DNA of 64,000 nucleotides from JBFMHP01 sp040752855. Its GTDB lineage: Bacteria > Pseudomonadota > Gammaproteobacteria > RBG-16-57-12. Position numbers and translations under genes: made by a program. Below are positions 50,244-59,156 of the stretch, in pieces. Position 1 is the stretch's first letter. The number at the start of each line of letters is the position of its first letter. Location: contig JBFMHP010000034.1 in NCBI GenBank assembly GCA_040752855.1, positions 9,790 to 73,789 on the forward strand, written 5' to 3'. The notes below the pieces were generated by a model. That model did no database searches, was not told where the DNA came from, and saw only the letters and a program-made list of their open reading frames with translations.

Positions 50244-52613
50244 TCAAACATCCAGCTCACCGATTGACTCTTCCGCGCCCAGCCGGTAACCCATCGCCCG
50301 ATATCCGCGCTTCCGTTTGTCCCACATCCGTAGCAACGCCGGGTGACCAGTGTCAACGAAATCAATGATCCGAATGTCGGTTTTGCTGGCGTGTTCCCGG
50401 TGCAGGCGCCCGGCATACTGCTGCAGGGTACCCTTCCATGAAACTGGCATGGCCAGCACCAGCGTGTCGAGTGGCGGGTGATCGAATCCTTCGCCAACCA
50501 ATTTGCCGGTTGCCAACAGGATGCGTGGCTCATCTGGCGGCAACGCGTCCAATTCGGTCACCAGCGCCAACCGCTGCTTCTTGGGCATGCGGCCGTGCAA
50601 CACGAAGGGCGCAGGAATCAGATCGTCGAGGCATGCCTTCAGCGCATCGAGGTGTTCCGTGCGTTCAGTCAGGACGAGCACCTTACGGCCCTGCTCGTAT
50701 GCATTTTTGACTTCTGCGGCGATGGCTTCGGTGCGTGCCTGGTCGTTGGCGAGGTGCCGAAACACGTCTTGGATACCAGCTTCGGCAGGCAGATCGATCC
50801 GAAAAAACCTGGAGCGTGGCACCACTTCCAGATCATGAGGCGCACCGGCCGGCTTGGCAGCTGTGTACCGGATCGGCCCGCACTGCATGAAGATGATCGG
50901 CTGCTGACCATCTCGGCGGATTGGCGTCGCCGTTAGGCCGAGCACGTACTTGGCCTTGGTCCGCTTCAGGATGGCATCGAAGGACACGGCCCCGACGTGA
51001 TGGCATTCGTCCACGACCACCTGACCGTAGTTTTCGACCAGGGGATTGACCTCACCCTGCCGGGAGACGGACTGCATCACGGCAATGTCGATCTTGCCGG
51101 TTGGTTTGGCCCTGCCACCGCCGATGGTGCCGACCACGCCTTTGCTGACGCCCAGAAAAGCCTGAAGGCGTTCCTTCCATTGCTTGAGCAATTCAGTTCG
51201 ATGCACTAGCACCAGCGTGTTTACACCCCGGCGTGCAATCATCGCGGCGGCAGTAACCGTCTTGCCAAAGGCCGTCGGTGCGCACAGCACGCCGGTGTCG
51301 TAATGGAGCATTCTCGAAACTGCAGCCTCCTGGTCCAGCCGCAAAGTGCCAACGAAGGGGACATCAATCGGCTCACCACCGAAGCGCTCATCGCGCAGGT
51401 CACAGGCAATGCCGTTCTCCCGCAGCAAGTCCAGTGCTGCATCGAGACAGCCACGGGGCAACGCGATATGCTGCGGATAGTTCTCGGCGTTGCCGATGAC
51501 ACGGGGCTTGTCCCATATCGACATGCGCATGGCCTGGGCCTTGTAGAACTCAGGGTTCTGGAAGGCAGCCAGACGGATCAGGCGGTTGGCAAGAGCCTGC
51601 GGCAGTTGAGCCTTCTCAAAGTAGATCAGATTGGCTAGCGTGACGGTCAGGCACTTGGGCATCTGCCCTGCCAGTTTTTTGCTCGACGCGCTCTCGCGCT
51701 TCCAGGGAGTGGCCAGATCTTCATCGTCGATGAAGGTGACGTCCAATGGGTGGACGCCACCCGTAGCCCGCAGGATGGTCGGCTCGATGTCGTGAGCGGC
51801 CATCGGTTGGATGGACGCCAGGAACGCCCATTGATCGGGATACGGTCGCAGATCGGCATCAACAAACACGCTGCTGCCGCGTTCGCGCGGCCACTTCTGC
51901 AGCGGCAGGGCGATCAGGTTGCCGAAGCCGCCTTTGGGCATCATGTCCTGGTTCGGGAACAGCCGATCGTAAGATTCCAACTTCAGTTGCCGGGTGCGCG
52001 AGCAGGTATGGCTGATGACGGCCGTGCCCAGGCGTCGGGCATCACGGGCGGAAACGCGGCTGGCGAAGAACACCCATGCGTGCGCGCCTTTGCCTGATCG
52101 CGAAATCTCCAGCGCGGCCGGTACACCCAGCTCCGCGCAGGACCGCATGAAGGCTAGGGCATCATCGCGCCAATCGGCCTCGTCGAAGTCGACTGCCAGA
52201 AAATAACAGGTGTCATCTTCCAGCAATGGATAGACGCCGACCGTGTGCTCACCAGCCAAGTGGCCGTAGATCACCGCATCTGATAGTGGAATCAGCAGGC
52301 GGTTGCTGCAATCGCTGCATTTGATGCGCGGCTTCTCGCAAACGCCAGCGCGCCACTCGTTGGCGCAGGCCGGGGCATAGCCAGATTTGCCGGTTGATTT
52401 GCTCTCCCAACGAATGGGGTAGACATCCGAGCGCCCGCGAAACAGCCGCCGGAAGAGTGCAACTTTTTCAGATATAGAAAGCCGGGATGGTTCCGGTTCT
52501 TGAGCCACAACTGCGATAGGCTGTGACAAGCGCCACTCGATGCCGTGGACTTCGAGCAATTTGATCAGACGCGCATTCTCGGCGCGCAGGGCATCGATGT
52601 CATCAGCGGACAT
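50244..52613 (-). CDS. AEP primase-SF2 helicase fusion (TOTE-type)
   Basis: 789 residues. Residues 1-110 include a coiled N-terminus and four cysteines (C83, C92, C99, C102) in a zinc-binding-like pattern. An archaeo-eukaryotic primase domain follows with the DFD metal motif (142-144) and SRSGKGAHAW (171-180). The C-terminal half is an SF2 helicase: Walker A APTAFGKT (445-452), DECH (535-538), GLTATP and GRLHRE. Proteins of this build are annotated as TOTE conflict-system primase-helicases. It overlaps the metallopeptidase gene by 11 bases and is the last gene of the hsdR operon. Likely acts on invading DNA or in repair; mechanism unknown. Confidence 0.85.
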   Translation of the reverse strand: MSADDIDALRAENARLIKLLEVHGIEWRLSQPIAVVAQEPEPSRLSISEKVALFRRLFRGRSDVYPIRWESKSTGKSGYAPACANEWRAGVCEKPRIKCSDCSNRLLIPLSDAVIYGHLAGEHTVGVYPLLEDDTCYFLAVDFDEADWRDDALAFMRSCAELGVPAALEISRSGKGAHAWVFFASRVSARDARRLGTAVISHTCSRTRQLKLESYDRLFPNQDMMPKGGFGNLIALPLQKWPRERGSSVFVDADLRPYPDQWAFLASIQPMAAHDIEPTILRATGGVHPLDVTFIDDEDLATPWKRESASSKKLAGQMPKCLTVTLANLIYFEKAQLPQALANRLIRLAAFQNPEFYKAQAMRMSIWDKPRVIGNAENYPQHIALPRGCLDAALDLLRENGIACDLRDERFGGEPIDVPFVGTLRLDQEAAVSRMLHYDTGVLCAPTAFGKTVTAAAMIARRGVNTLVLVHRTELLKQWKERLQAFLGVSKGVVGTIGGGRAKPTGKIDIAVMQSVSRQGEVNPLVENYGQVVVDECHHVGAVSFDAILKRTKAKYVLGLTATPIRRDGQQPIIFMQCGPIRYTAAKPAGAPHDLEVVPRSRFFRIDLPAEAGIQDVFRHLANDQARTEAIAAEVKNAYEQGRKVLVLTERTEHLDALKACLDDLIPAPFVLHGRMPKKQRLALVTELDALPPDEPRILLATGKLVGEGFDHPPLDTLVLAMPVSWKGTLQQYAGRLHREHASKTDIRIIDFVDTGHPALLRMWDKRKRGYRAMGYRLGAEESIGELDV

Positions 52614-52938
52614 TCGCCAAACTCTCGCTTGCCGCTGCTCTCAGTCTCATCTCAAGAATCTGATAGTCGCCAACATAGGCGCTCATCAGCGACTTCCATA
52701 GCCTGCCGTGATTGGGAACAAAAAAGTGCAGCAGTTCATGCACAATCACGTAGTCCCACAAGTCGGCATCCAGGGATAGCAGCTCGCTGTTGAAGGTCAT
52801 TCGCCCAGAGGTCGAACACGATGCCCATTTGTGGCGCATCGGACGCAGCGTTACTGAATGCGGACCAACTTGGAGCCGCTGCGCCCAATGTGTGACGCGC
52901 GCCTTGAAGGCCTGTCGTGATACGTCGACGCCAGTCAT
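52603..52938 (-). CDS. YgjP-type metallopeptidase (DUF45)
   Basis: 111 residues. The zinc site is HELLHFF followed by the NHGRLWK segment that supplies the third ligand, the WLM/DUF45 (M48-like) pattern. The preceding RPMRHKWASCSTSGRMTFN block is also typical of YgjP. The protein is short but complete for the minimal domain. Such genes are often found beside hsdR. Start is 2 bases after the hsdR stop; the end overlaps the primase-helicase gene. Substrate unknown, possibly a DNA-bound protein. Confidence 0.85.
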   Translation of the reverse strand: MTGVDVSRQAFKARVTHWAQRLQVGPHSVTLRPMRHKWASCSTSGRMTFNSELLSLDADLWDYVIVHELLHFFVPNHGRLWKSLMSAYVGDYQILEMRLRAAASESLANVR

Positions 52939-52940
52939 GG

Positions 52941-55865
52941 TCAGATCCGATAGGCCTTGGCCAACAGATTGAACAGTTCATCCACAATAGCCACCGTCTT
53001 GTCCACATCGCCAACGGCGGGGAAGATCGCGCCCGTCACCCTGTTGCGCAGATCGCGCAGCGCCTTTTCGCTCTCACGCCACGTCGGCAAAGCAATGAAT
53101 GCTTCGCGGATTTTCCGGGTGATGCCTTCGGCATCTGCCAATCCTGCATCCAGCAGTGTGCGGTAGATAAAGAACGTCAAGCCATCGAAGCCTTTCTCGG
53201 CCTGAACCTTTTTGCGGTGCTCGTTTTCTTCCAATAGCTTGATCAGTTCCGCCAAGGCGCCCTGAGTCGTGGTCTGGCGATCCTCAAACTGTTCCAGCAC
53301 CGCATCGGCTCGGTCAGCCAATCCAACCAGGAAAGGATCATCGGATTCGTCCTCGGCAGCCTTTTCGATGCTCTTGACCAAGTTGATCACCTTGGTCTCA
53401 TCGCCTGCATGCTTGGCTTTGATCTGATCTATGGCGTGCTCGTCCAGCTGCACCATTTCACCCACAGGCGCCAAGGCCGTGGTGTCGATGTGCTGCTGCA
53501 CCAGGGCATTGGTCTTGCGCTGGAACTCACGATCCACATACACGCGCTTGGCATAGGCGCGGCTGACCACGGCGTACATCGCAGAAAGGCTGCTGTAGTC
53601 CACGATGAAGGGGCGCAGGAATGCATCCGGGCTGATGATTTCGTAGAGCATTTCCAGCTCTTTGTATTCGCGGAAGAAGGCCTTACGCCGATCCTTGTCG
53701 CGGAAATGCTCAATCAGCCCGTCGACATCTTTGTCATTGAAATTGTGCTGCACCAGCGGCAGGTAGGCCGCAACGGCGCTGGCCATCTTGCTCTGGAACA
53801 GAGATTTCAGGAGGGCAATATCCTTCACTACGGCCGACACTTCGTCGCTATCAAAGGCCAGCGCCTTTTCCAGCTTGTCGAAGATGCCCACAAAGTCCAG
53901 CACGAAGCCGTGCGGCTTCACCATCTCCTCGACTTCGTTTTCGTAGGGCCGGTTCACCCGTGCGATGGCCTGCAGCAAGGTGTGGTCACGCAGCGGCTTG
54001 TCCAGATACATCGAATAGAGCAGCGGCGCATCGTAACCTGTCAGCAGCTTTTCGGTGACGACCAGGATCTTGGGTAGGTTGCCGAACTTGGCGAACTGGC
54101 GGCGCACGGCCTTTTCTTCTTCACTGGTAAGGTGGAATTGCTTGAGCTGTTCGCTGTCGTTGTTGTTACCTGTGTAAACCACCTGCGACCAATCCGGCGG
54201 CAGCACCTTGTCCAATGCTGCCTTGTAGAGCGCGCAGGCCTCGCGGTCGACGGCCACAAGAAAAGCCTTGTAGCCCAGCGGTTCCACGTTTTCGCGGTAA
54301 TGCTCGGCCACATAGGCAGCGACCTTTTCAATGCGTGACTGCCCCTTGAGGAAGTTGCGCAGGTTGACCGCCCGCTCCAAGATACGATTGAGCTCGTCTA
54401 TATCTGCGATACCTTCCGCCTCAGCCAAAGCAAGGAACTCCTGTTCCATCACCTCCTTGGGTACCAGCAACTCATTAGGCGCCAGCGCGTAAAACAAAGG
54501 CAGCGTGGTACCGTCCTCGATACTTTCACGGATTGAATACTTGTGAAGGTAGCCCTGCTCGTCGTCGATTCCAAAGGTTTTGAAGGTTCCCCTTCCGTGC
54601 GCTGTGGCATCGATGGGTGTACCTGTAAAACCAATAAAGGTGGCATTCGGAATGCCCGCCATTAGGTAATTGCCCAAATCACCTTGGGTGGTGCGGTGTG
54701 CTTCGTCGATCAGTACATAGATGTTGGACCGGGCATTCAGGTCAGCCGGCATGTCGCGAAATTTCTGGATCGTCGAGACTATGATGCCGCGATAGTCGTC
54801 CTTCAGCAGTGCATTCAGTGTGTCGATGCTGGTGGCAGGCTGCACGTTGTGCAAACCCAGCGCCTCCAGGTTGCGCACCATCTGGTCTTCCAACTCGTTG
54901 CGATCGATAAGCAGTAAGATGGTGGGTTTTTCTGACTGCGGCGCCTTGAACAGCATCTCCGCAGTCTTGATCATCGTGAAGGTCTTGCCACTGCCTTGTG
55001 TGTGCCACACCAGCCCCCGACGCTTGGCCGGATGGTGGGCGCGCTCCACCACCTTTTCGACGGCGCCGGTCTGGTGCTGACGCAGGATGAACTTCTGTAG
55101 TTCTGACTCCTTCTCGGCAAACAGGATGTAGTGCTGCAGAAAAGCCAGCAGGTTCTGGCGGTCGCAAAAAGACTTGATCTTGGCTTCGAGCTGCCCCAGC
55201 GCTTCGTGCTTCCAGTTAAACAGATTGCGACGCACGACGTTCCAGGTCACGCCATAGACAAAGCCGATGGCTTCCGTGGCCGTGAACAATTGCGGGGGAA
55301 CCATCATTTCCGGCGTTTCACCATGATAGCGGCGGATCTGATCAACGCCTAAGGCAATGGCTTCATCCTTGGTGGCGTTCTTGCACTCGATCACCAACAC
55401 CGGAATGCCGTTTATCAGGAAGACCACATCGGCACGATTGCCATAGCGCCCATTGTGCAGGTAGTACTCTTCCGTCACCTCGAAGCGGTTGCTGGTCCAG
55501 AAGTCGAAATCTATCAGCTTCAAATCCCGCTCACGCACCTCGGTGGGTTCGAAGAAGGTGATCTGCCCGCGCAGCGCGCGCAGAAAGTCGCGATTGCCCC
55601 GGATATTGGTTGGTAAGGTCGCCAGCTTGCGGGCCAGCTCCTCTGCCGAGTCGGCAAAACCCGTGTTCAGCGCCTTGACCCGCTCGAACAGCGTTTCAAC
55701 GAAGAACGGGGAGGCCGCCTTGGCCTGATCCGCAGGCTTGGTCTGCGACTTGTCGAACCCGCGCCGGGCTTCAGCCTCGGCACGCGAAACCACGGTCCAG
55801 CCCACCTCCTGCGCGTAGTCGAGGATGCGTGCCTGGACGGTCTTGTGCTCGGTAGGAATGGCCAT
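52941..55865 (-). CDS. hsdR: Type I restriction enzyme R subunit HsdR
   Basis: 974 residues. The PD-(D/E)xK nuclease is at RADVVFLINGIPVLVIECKN (D146, E160, K162). The SF2 motor has Walker A HTQGSGKT (about 289-296) and DEAH (387-390), then GFTGTP. Translocates and cuts unmodified DNA when bound to HsdM-HsdS. Its partners hsdM and hsdS lie 2 kb upstream on the same strand, separated by the divergent ATPase/RloB cassette. It starts the hsdR-ygjP-primase/helicase operon. All motifs intact. Confidence 0.96.
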   Translation of the reverse strand: MAIPTEHKTVQARILDYAQEVGWTVVSRAEAEARRGFDKSQTKPADQAKAASPFFVETLFERVKALNTGFADSAEELARKLATLPTNIRGNRDFLRALRGQITFFEPTEVRERDLKLIDFDFWTSNRFEVTEEYYLHNGRYGNRADVVFLINGIPVLVIECKNATKDEAIALGVDQIRRYHGETPEMMVPPQLFTATEAIGFVYGVTWNVVRRNLFNWKHEALGQLEAKIKSFCDRQNLLAFLQHYILFAEKESELQKFILRQHQTGAVEKVVERAHHPAKRRGLVWHTQGSGKTFTMIKTAEMLFKAPQSEKPTILLLIDRNELEDQMVRNLEALGLHNVQPATSIDTLNALLKDDYRGIIVSTIQKFRDMPADLNARSNIYVLIDEAHRTTQGDLGNYLMAGIPNATFIGFTGTPIDATAHGRGTFKTFGIDDEQGYLHKYSIRESIEDGTTLPLFYALAPNELLVPKEVMEQEFLALAEAEGIADIDELNRILERAVNLRNFLKGQSRIEKVAAYVAEHYRENVEPLGYKAFLVAVDREACALYKAALDKVLPPDWSQVVYTGNNNDSEQLKQFHLTSEEEKAVRRQFAKFGNLPKILVVTEKLLTGYDAPLLYSMYLDKPLRDHTLLQAIARVNRPYENEVEEMVKPHGFVLDFVGIFDKLEKALAFDSDEVSAVVKDIALLKSLFQSKMASAVAAYLPLVQHNFNDKDVDGLIEHFRDKDRRKAFFREYKELEMLYEIISPDAFLRPFIVDYSSLSAMYAVVSRAYAKRVYVDREFQRKTNALVQQHIDTTALAPVGEMVQLDEHAIDQIKAKHAGDETKVINLVKSIEKAAEDESDDPFLVGLADRADAVLEQFEDRQTTTQGALAELIKLLEENEHRKKVQAEKGFDGLTFFIYRTLLDAGLADAEGITRKIREAFIALPTWRESEKALRDLRNRVTGAIFPAVGDVDKTVAIVDELFNLLAKAYRI

Positions 55866-55948
55866 GAGAGGCTCCGGGTTCTGACTGACTTTAATCAGCT
55901 TGCCATCCTATCAGAAATACGATGCGAAATTCAAAATAACTTGATAAT

Positions 55949-55977
55949 TTGCAGATTCGGTGCACAATGTTGATATA
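55949..55977 (+). promoter_or_regulatory. Candidate promoter of ATPase/RloB pair
   Basis: In an AT-rich 135-base gap between divergent hsdR and the ATPase gene, TTGCAG (55949-55954) and GATATA (55972-55977) are spaced 17 bases apart. A TTGATA at 55941-55946 is another -35 possibility. The hsdR promoter must lie in the same gap. Confidence 0.35.
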
Positions 55978-56000
55978 TTTTTATTTGATAGGTGAATGAA

Positions 56001-57272
56001 ATGCTGGTCGAGTTCCGCATCAAGAACTTTCGCAGCCTGCGCGACGAGCAAGTGCTCAGCCTTGTTGCGTCCACCGACAAGACCTTGCTGGACACTCACA
56101 CCCTTGATACCGGGCTGAAGGCTGCCCCGCATTTGCTCAAGAGCGCAGTGGTGTACGGCGCCAATGCCAGCGGTAAGTCCAACCTCATCAAGGCCCTGCA
56201 GTACATGCGTGGCGTGGTGCTGGAATCGGCCACTGTCATCCAGCCAGGCCAGACCTTCGCGGTGCAACCCTTCCGGCTCGACGTGCTCTCTGCCAGCCAG
56301 CCCACCGAGTTTGAAGTCACCTTCATCCTCGACGACGTGCGCTACCAGTACGGCTTTGCCATGACCTCGCAACGCATCCTCAGTGAGCATCTCCTAGTCT
56401 ACAAGGCCTTCAAGCCACAGCGCTGGTTCGAGCGTCACTTCGATACCGAGAGTGGCAAGGATGTGTACGAGTTCGGCCCCGGCCTAAAGGGCGCCAAGAA
56501 CTTGTGGGAGGGAGCCACCCGGCCCAATGCCTTGTTCCTGTCCATGGCCGTGCAGCTCAATAGCGATGCATTGCGCCCTGTGTTCGACTGGTTCGCGAAT
56601 CGGCTCGTAATCTTCAATGAACAGTCGCCGCTGTCTCCGCAGTTCTCGGTGCAGATGCTCAAGCAGGAAGCGCAGCGCAAGGCTATCTGTGAGTTTCTCC
56701 GCGCCGCCGATATCAGCATTGCCGACATCGAAGTGGCCACCAAGCAGGCCATGGTACACAGCATTCGCTTTGATCTGGCCACTGGCAAGCGGGAAGAAGA
56801 AGCCGGCGAGCAAACCGTCGAAGAAGTCCAGTTCCACCACATCACCGAGCATGGCAAGGCCGTTTTCGACCTGATGGACGAGTCCAGCGGCACCCGCAAC
56901 CTGTTGTTCCTGAGCGGCCCCATCCTGGACATCCTCAACAAGGGGCTGACGCTGGTAGTGGATGAACTGGACACCAGCCTGCACACCCTGCTGGTGCAGG
57001 CATTGGTGCGGTTGTTCCACAGGCCGGAAGTCAACACCGGCGGCGCGCAACTCATCTTTACCACGCATGACACCTCGCTGCTTGATGCTTACGGCCTGTT
57101 CCGTCGTGATCAAATCTGGTTCGTGGAAAAGAAAAAGGATCAAAGCTCTGAGCTGTTTGCCTTGCTGGAATTCAGCCCGCGTAAGAATGAGGCGCTGGAG
57201 CGCGGATATCTGCAGGGGCGCTATGGAGCCTTACCCTTCTTGCGTGACTTGGACTTCGGGGTCAAGCCCTGA
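56001..57272 (+). CDS. AAA15-family ATPase, RloA/AbiLi-like
   Basis: 423 residues from the ATG at 56001 (GTG at 55992 possible). ABC/SMC-like ATPase: Walker A GANASGKS (53-60) and Walker B VVDELDTSLH (D321 onward), with the H356 switch in IFTTHDTSLLD. Overlaps the RloB gene by one base (TGATG). Members of this family pair with TOPRIM nucleases in abortive-infection and related defence systems (AbiL, PARIS, OLD/Gabija-like logic). Likely triggers the partner nuclease on phage infection. Confidence 0.86.
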   Translation: MLVEFRIKNFRSLRDEQVLSLVASTDKTLLDTHTLDTGLKAAPHLLKSAVVYGANASGKSNLIKALQYMRGVVLESATVIQPGQTFAVQPFRLDVLSASQPTEFEVTFILDDVRYQYGFAMTSQRILSEHLLVYKAFKPQRWFERHFDTESGKDVYEFGPGLKGAKNLWEGATRPNALFLSMAVQLNSDALRPVFDWFANRLVIFNEQSPLSPQFSVQMLKQEAQRKAICEFLRAADISIADIEVATKQAMVHSIRFDLATGKREEEAGEQTVEEVQFHHITEHGKAVFDLMDESSGTRNLLFLSGPILDILNKGLTLVVDELDTSLHTLLVQALVRLFHRPEVNTGGAQLIFTTHDTSLLDAYGLFRRDQIWFVEKKKDQSSELFALLEFSPRKNEALERGYLQGRYGALPFLRDLDFGVKP

Positions 57273-57946
57273 TGGGACGCGACAACCAGCCCAAGGATCG
57301 GCAACTGGCGCGCAAGGCACACAAGGAGGCCCGGCGCGCCAGCTACGCCCGCATCCTGATCGTCACCGAAGGCAGTAAAACCGAACCGCTGTATCTGGAA
57401 GAGATCCGTGCCGCGTATCAGCTGCATTCCGCCAACGTGGCCGTGCATCACAGTCGTTTGGGAACCGACTCCCTTCAGGTGGTGAGATACGCGAAGCAGT
57501 TGTTTGAAGCAGGCGACCCACAAAAAGGCATTCGCCCCAGAAGCTTCGACCAGGTCTATGCCGTGTTTGACCGCGACAATCACGACAGCTATTTCAACGC
57601 CCTGAATCTGGCGAAATCACTGGATGGCAAGCTGCGCAACGACGACAAGCAACCGGTGAGCTTCAAGGCCATCGCCTCCATCCCCAGCTTCGAACTGTGG
57701 CTGTTGCTGCACTACGAGGACATTCAGGCGCCGATTCACCGCGACGAGGTGATGGAGCGTTTGAAGCAGCACATCTCCGGCTACGAGAAAGGTGCAGGCG
57801 GCGCGTTTGCCACCACTCGCGACCGTTTGGAAACGGCGACGCAGCGGGCGCAAGCGCTGGCAGCGAAGTTCAATGCCTACACTGATCCAGAACCCTTCAC
57901 CGCCCTCGACGAGCTAGTCATGCTTCTGACCACGTTGCGCGCCTGA
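57272..57946 (+). CDS. rloB: RloB-family TOPRIM-like protein (AbiLii-like)
   Basis: 224 residues. RloB core: RILIVTEGSKTEPLYLE (acidic E33) and VYAVFDRDNHD (D100, D102), matching the E...DxD metal set of TOPRIM nucleases, then IASIPSFELWLLLHYE and the C-terminal helical half. Co-translated with the ATPase gene and ending 7 bases from the convergent hsdS stop. Probably the effector nuclease, tRNA or DNA target unknown. Confidence 0.85.
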   Translation: MGRDNQPKDRQLARKAHKEARRASYARILIVTEGSKTEPLYLEEIRAAYQLHSANVAVHHSRLGTDSLQVVRYAKQLFEAGDPQKGIRPRSFDQVYAVFDRDNHDSYFNALNLAKSLDGKLRNDDKQPVSFKAIASIPSFELWLLLHYEDIQAPIHRDEVMERLKQHISGYEKGAGGAFATTRDRLETATQRAQALAAKFNAYTDPEPFTALDELVMLLTTLRA

Positions 57947-57953
57947 AAACTGG

Positions 57954-59156
57954 TCAATCCAGCGCCGGTACGCCCAGCGCGTCCAGGTCCAGATCGTTCA
58001 CGCGCAGTTGCGCGGTCATCAGTTGGTGCAGCAGGGTTTTGAATAGGTCGGCGTAGTGGGCACACTTTAGTTCGGCGAGGGCCAGTTTGTCGTCGATCGA
58101 CGAAAGGCACACAACGATTTCGTCTTGTTCGTCAGTATCTTTCGGGTAGGCAATCTGCACCGTTTTCAGGATGTCGGCACTAAGGTTTTTCTGGTTCGCG
58201 CCGTGCCCGAGGTTACGGATATAGTCGTACTTGAACGCGAACAACTGATACAGGAAGCCTGCACGTATCTCAGCCTTCGGAAAGAACGCGACACAAGCCT
58301 GATTGGTCGCCGCGTTCACGCCAAGAATACCGACCTTGCCCCGCGTGATACCTTGGCCATACATTGCCATCAGCAATGTGCCTGCCGGAAATATCTTGGC
58401 CGATGAGCCATCCAGCCCAGCTTGCGTGATTTTCTCTTCCGTGTCGTTGATCACGCAGTAATCGACTTCTCCGGTCTTCACCCAAGGGATGGTGCCATTT
58501 TTCCAGAAAGCCTCATTGCCACGTGATGGTGTGCCGCCAGATTTCAGCGTGGCGATTTCGCCGATACGCTTCACCTCCCAACTCTCCGGCACCATTCCAA
58601 TCTCAGTGGGCTTCTGCGCCTCGCCACGCAAGCCCTCGGTGAAGAGCTTGTGCATCAGGCTGCGCTTGAGCTCGCGGGTGGTGACGATGATGGCCTGCTG
58701 TTGCTCGATGGCCCGCTGCACCGTGGCCAGCACGCGGGCGATTTGGCGTTGTTCATCCAGCTCGGGGCGCGGAACCTTCTTTTCACGCAGCAGTGTGTAG
58801 TGGCGGTTGTAGCCGCGACTCGGAATGTTCAGACTGAGCAGCGCGAAATAGAAGAAGCGGGGATCGAACAAGTCTGCCTTTGGTTTCAATAATTTCGTGC
58901 CGTCCGCACCCAGCGCGAACGGGAAGTCGACGTACTTGAAACACCGCGTGTGATCCCCAAAGATCACATAAGGCAGGCCATCGGAAACGACCTTGTGCGC
59001 ATCATCTGTGTAGCCCGCGATGAAGCTCTGCCCTTGATCGACAATCGGGTACTCCCCTTCGGGCTTGTAATCTCCGGCAGCAATCTGGTTCTGGCGACCG
59101 ATCGAATTTCGGACGATGGCACTGTCAAATTCCTGCAGAGGCCAAATCTGGCTCAT
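57954..59156 (-). CDS. hsdS: Type I restriction specificity subunit HsdS
   Basis: 400 residues, start at 59156 where ATGA overlaps the hsdM stop. Two target-recognition halves: the first (about 1-150) ends in the conserved coiled helix ELDEQRQIARVLATVQRAIEQQQ, the second (from about 190: VPESWEVKRIGEIATLKSGGTPS) ends in DTDEQDEIVVCLSSIDDKLA. This sets the bipartite DNA target, which cannot be predicted here. The frame is open further upstream into hsdM, which is not used. Confidence 0.93.
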   Translation of the reverse strand: MSQIWPLQEFDSAIVRNSIGRQNQIAAGDYKPEGEYPIVDQGQSFIAGYTDDAHKVVSDGLPYVIFGDHTRCFKYVDFPFALGADGTKLLKPKADLFDPRFFYFALLSLNIPSRGYNRHYTLLREKKVPRPELDEQRQIARVLATVQRAIEQQQAIIVTTRELKRSLMHKLFTEGLRGEAQKPTEIGMVPESWEVKRIGEIATLKSGGTPSRGNEAFWKNGTIPWVKTGEVDYCVINDTEEKITQAGLDGSSAKIFPAGTLLMAMYGQGITRGKVGILGVNAATNQACVAFFPKAEIRAGFLYQLFAFKYDYIRNLGHGANQKNLSADILKTVQIAYPKDTDEQDEIVVCLSSIDDKLALAELKCAHYADLFKTLLHQLMTAQLRVNDLDLDALGVPALD

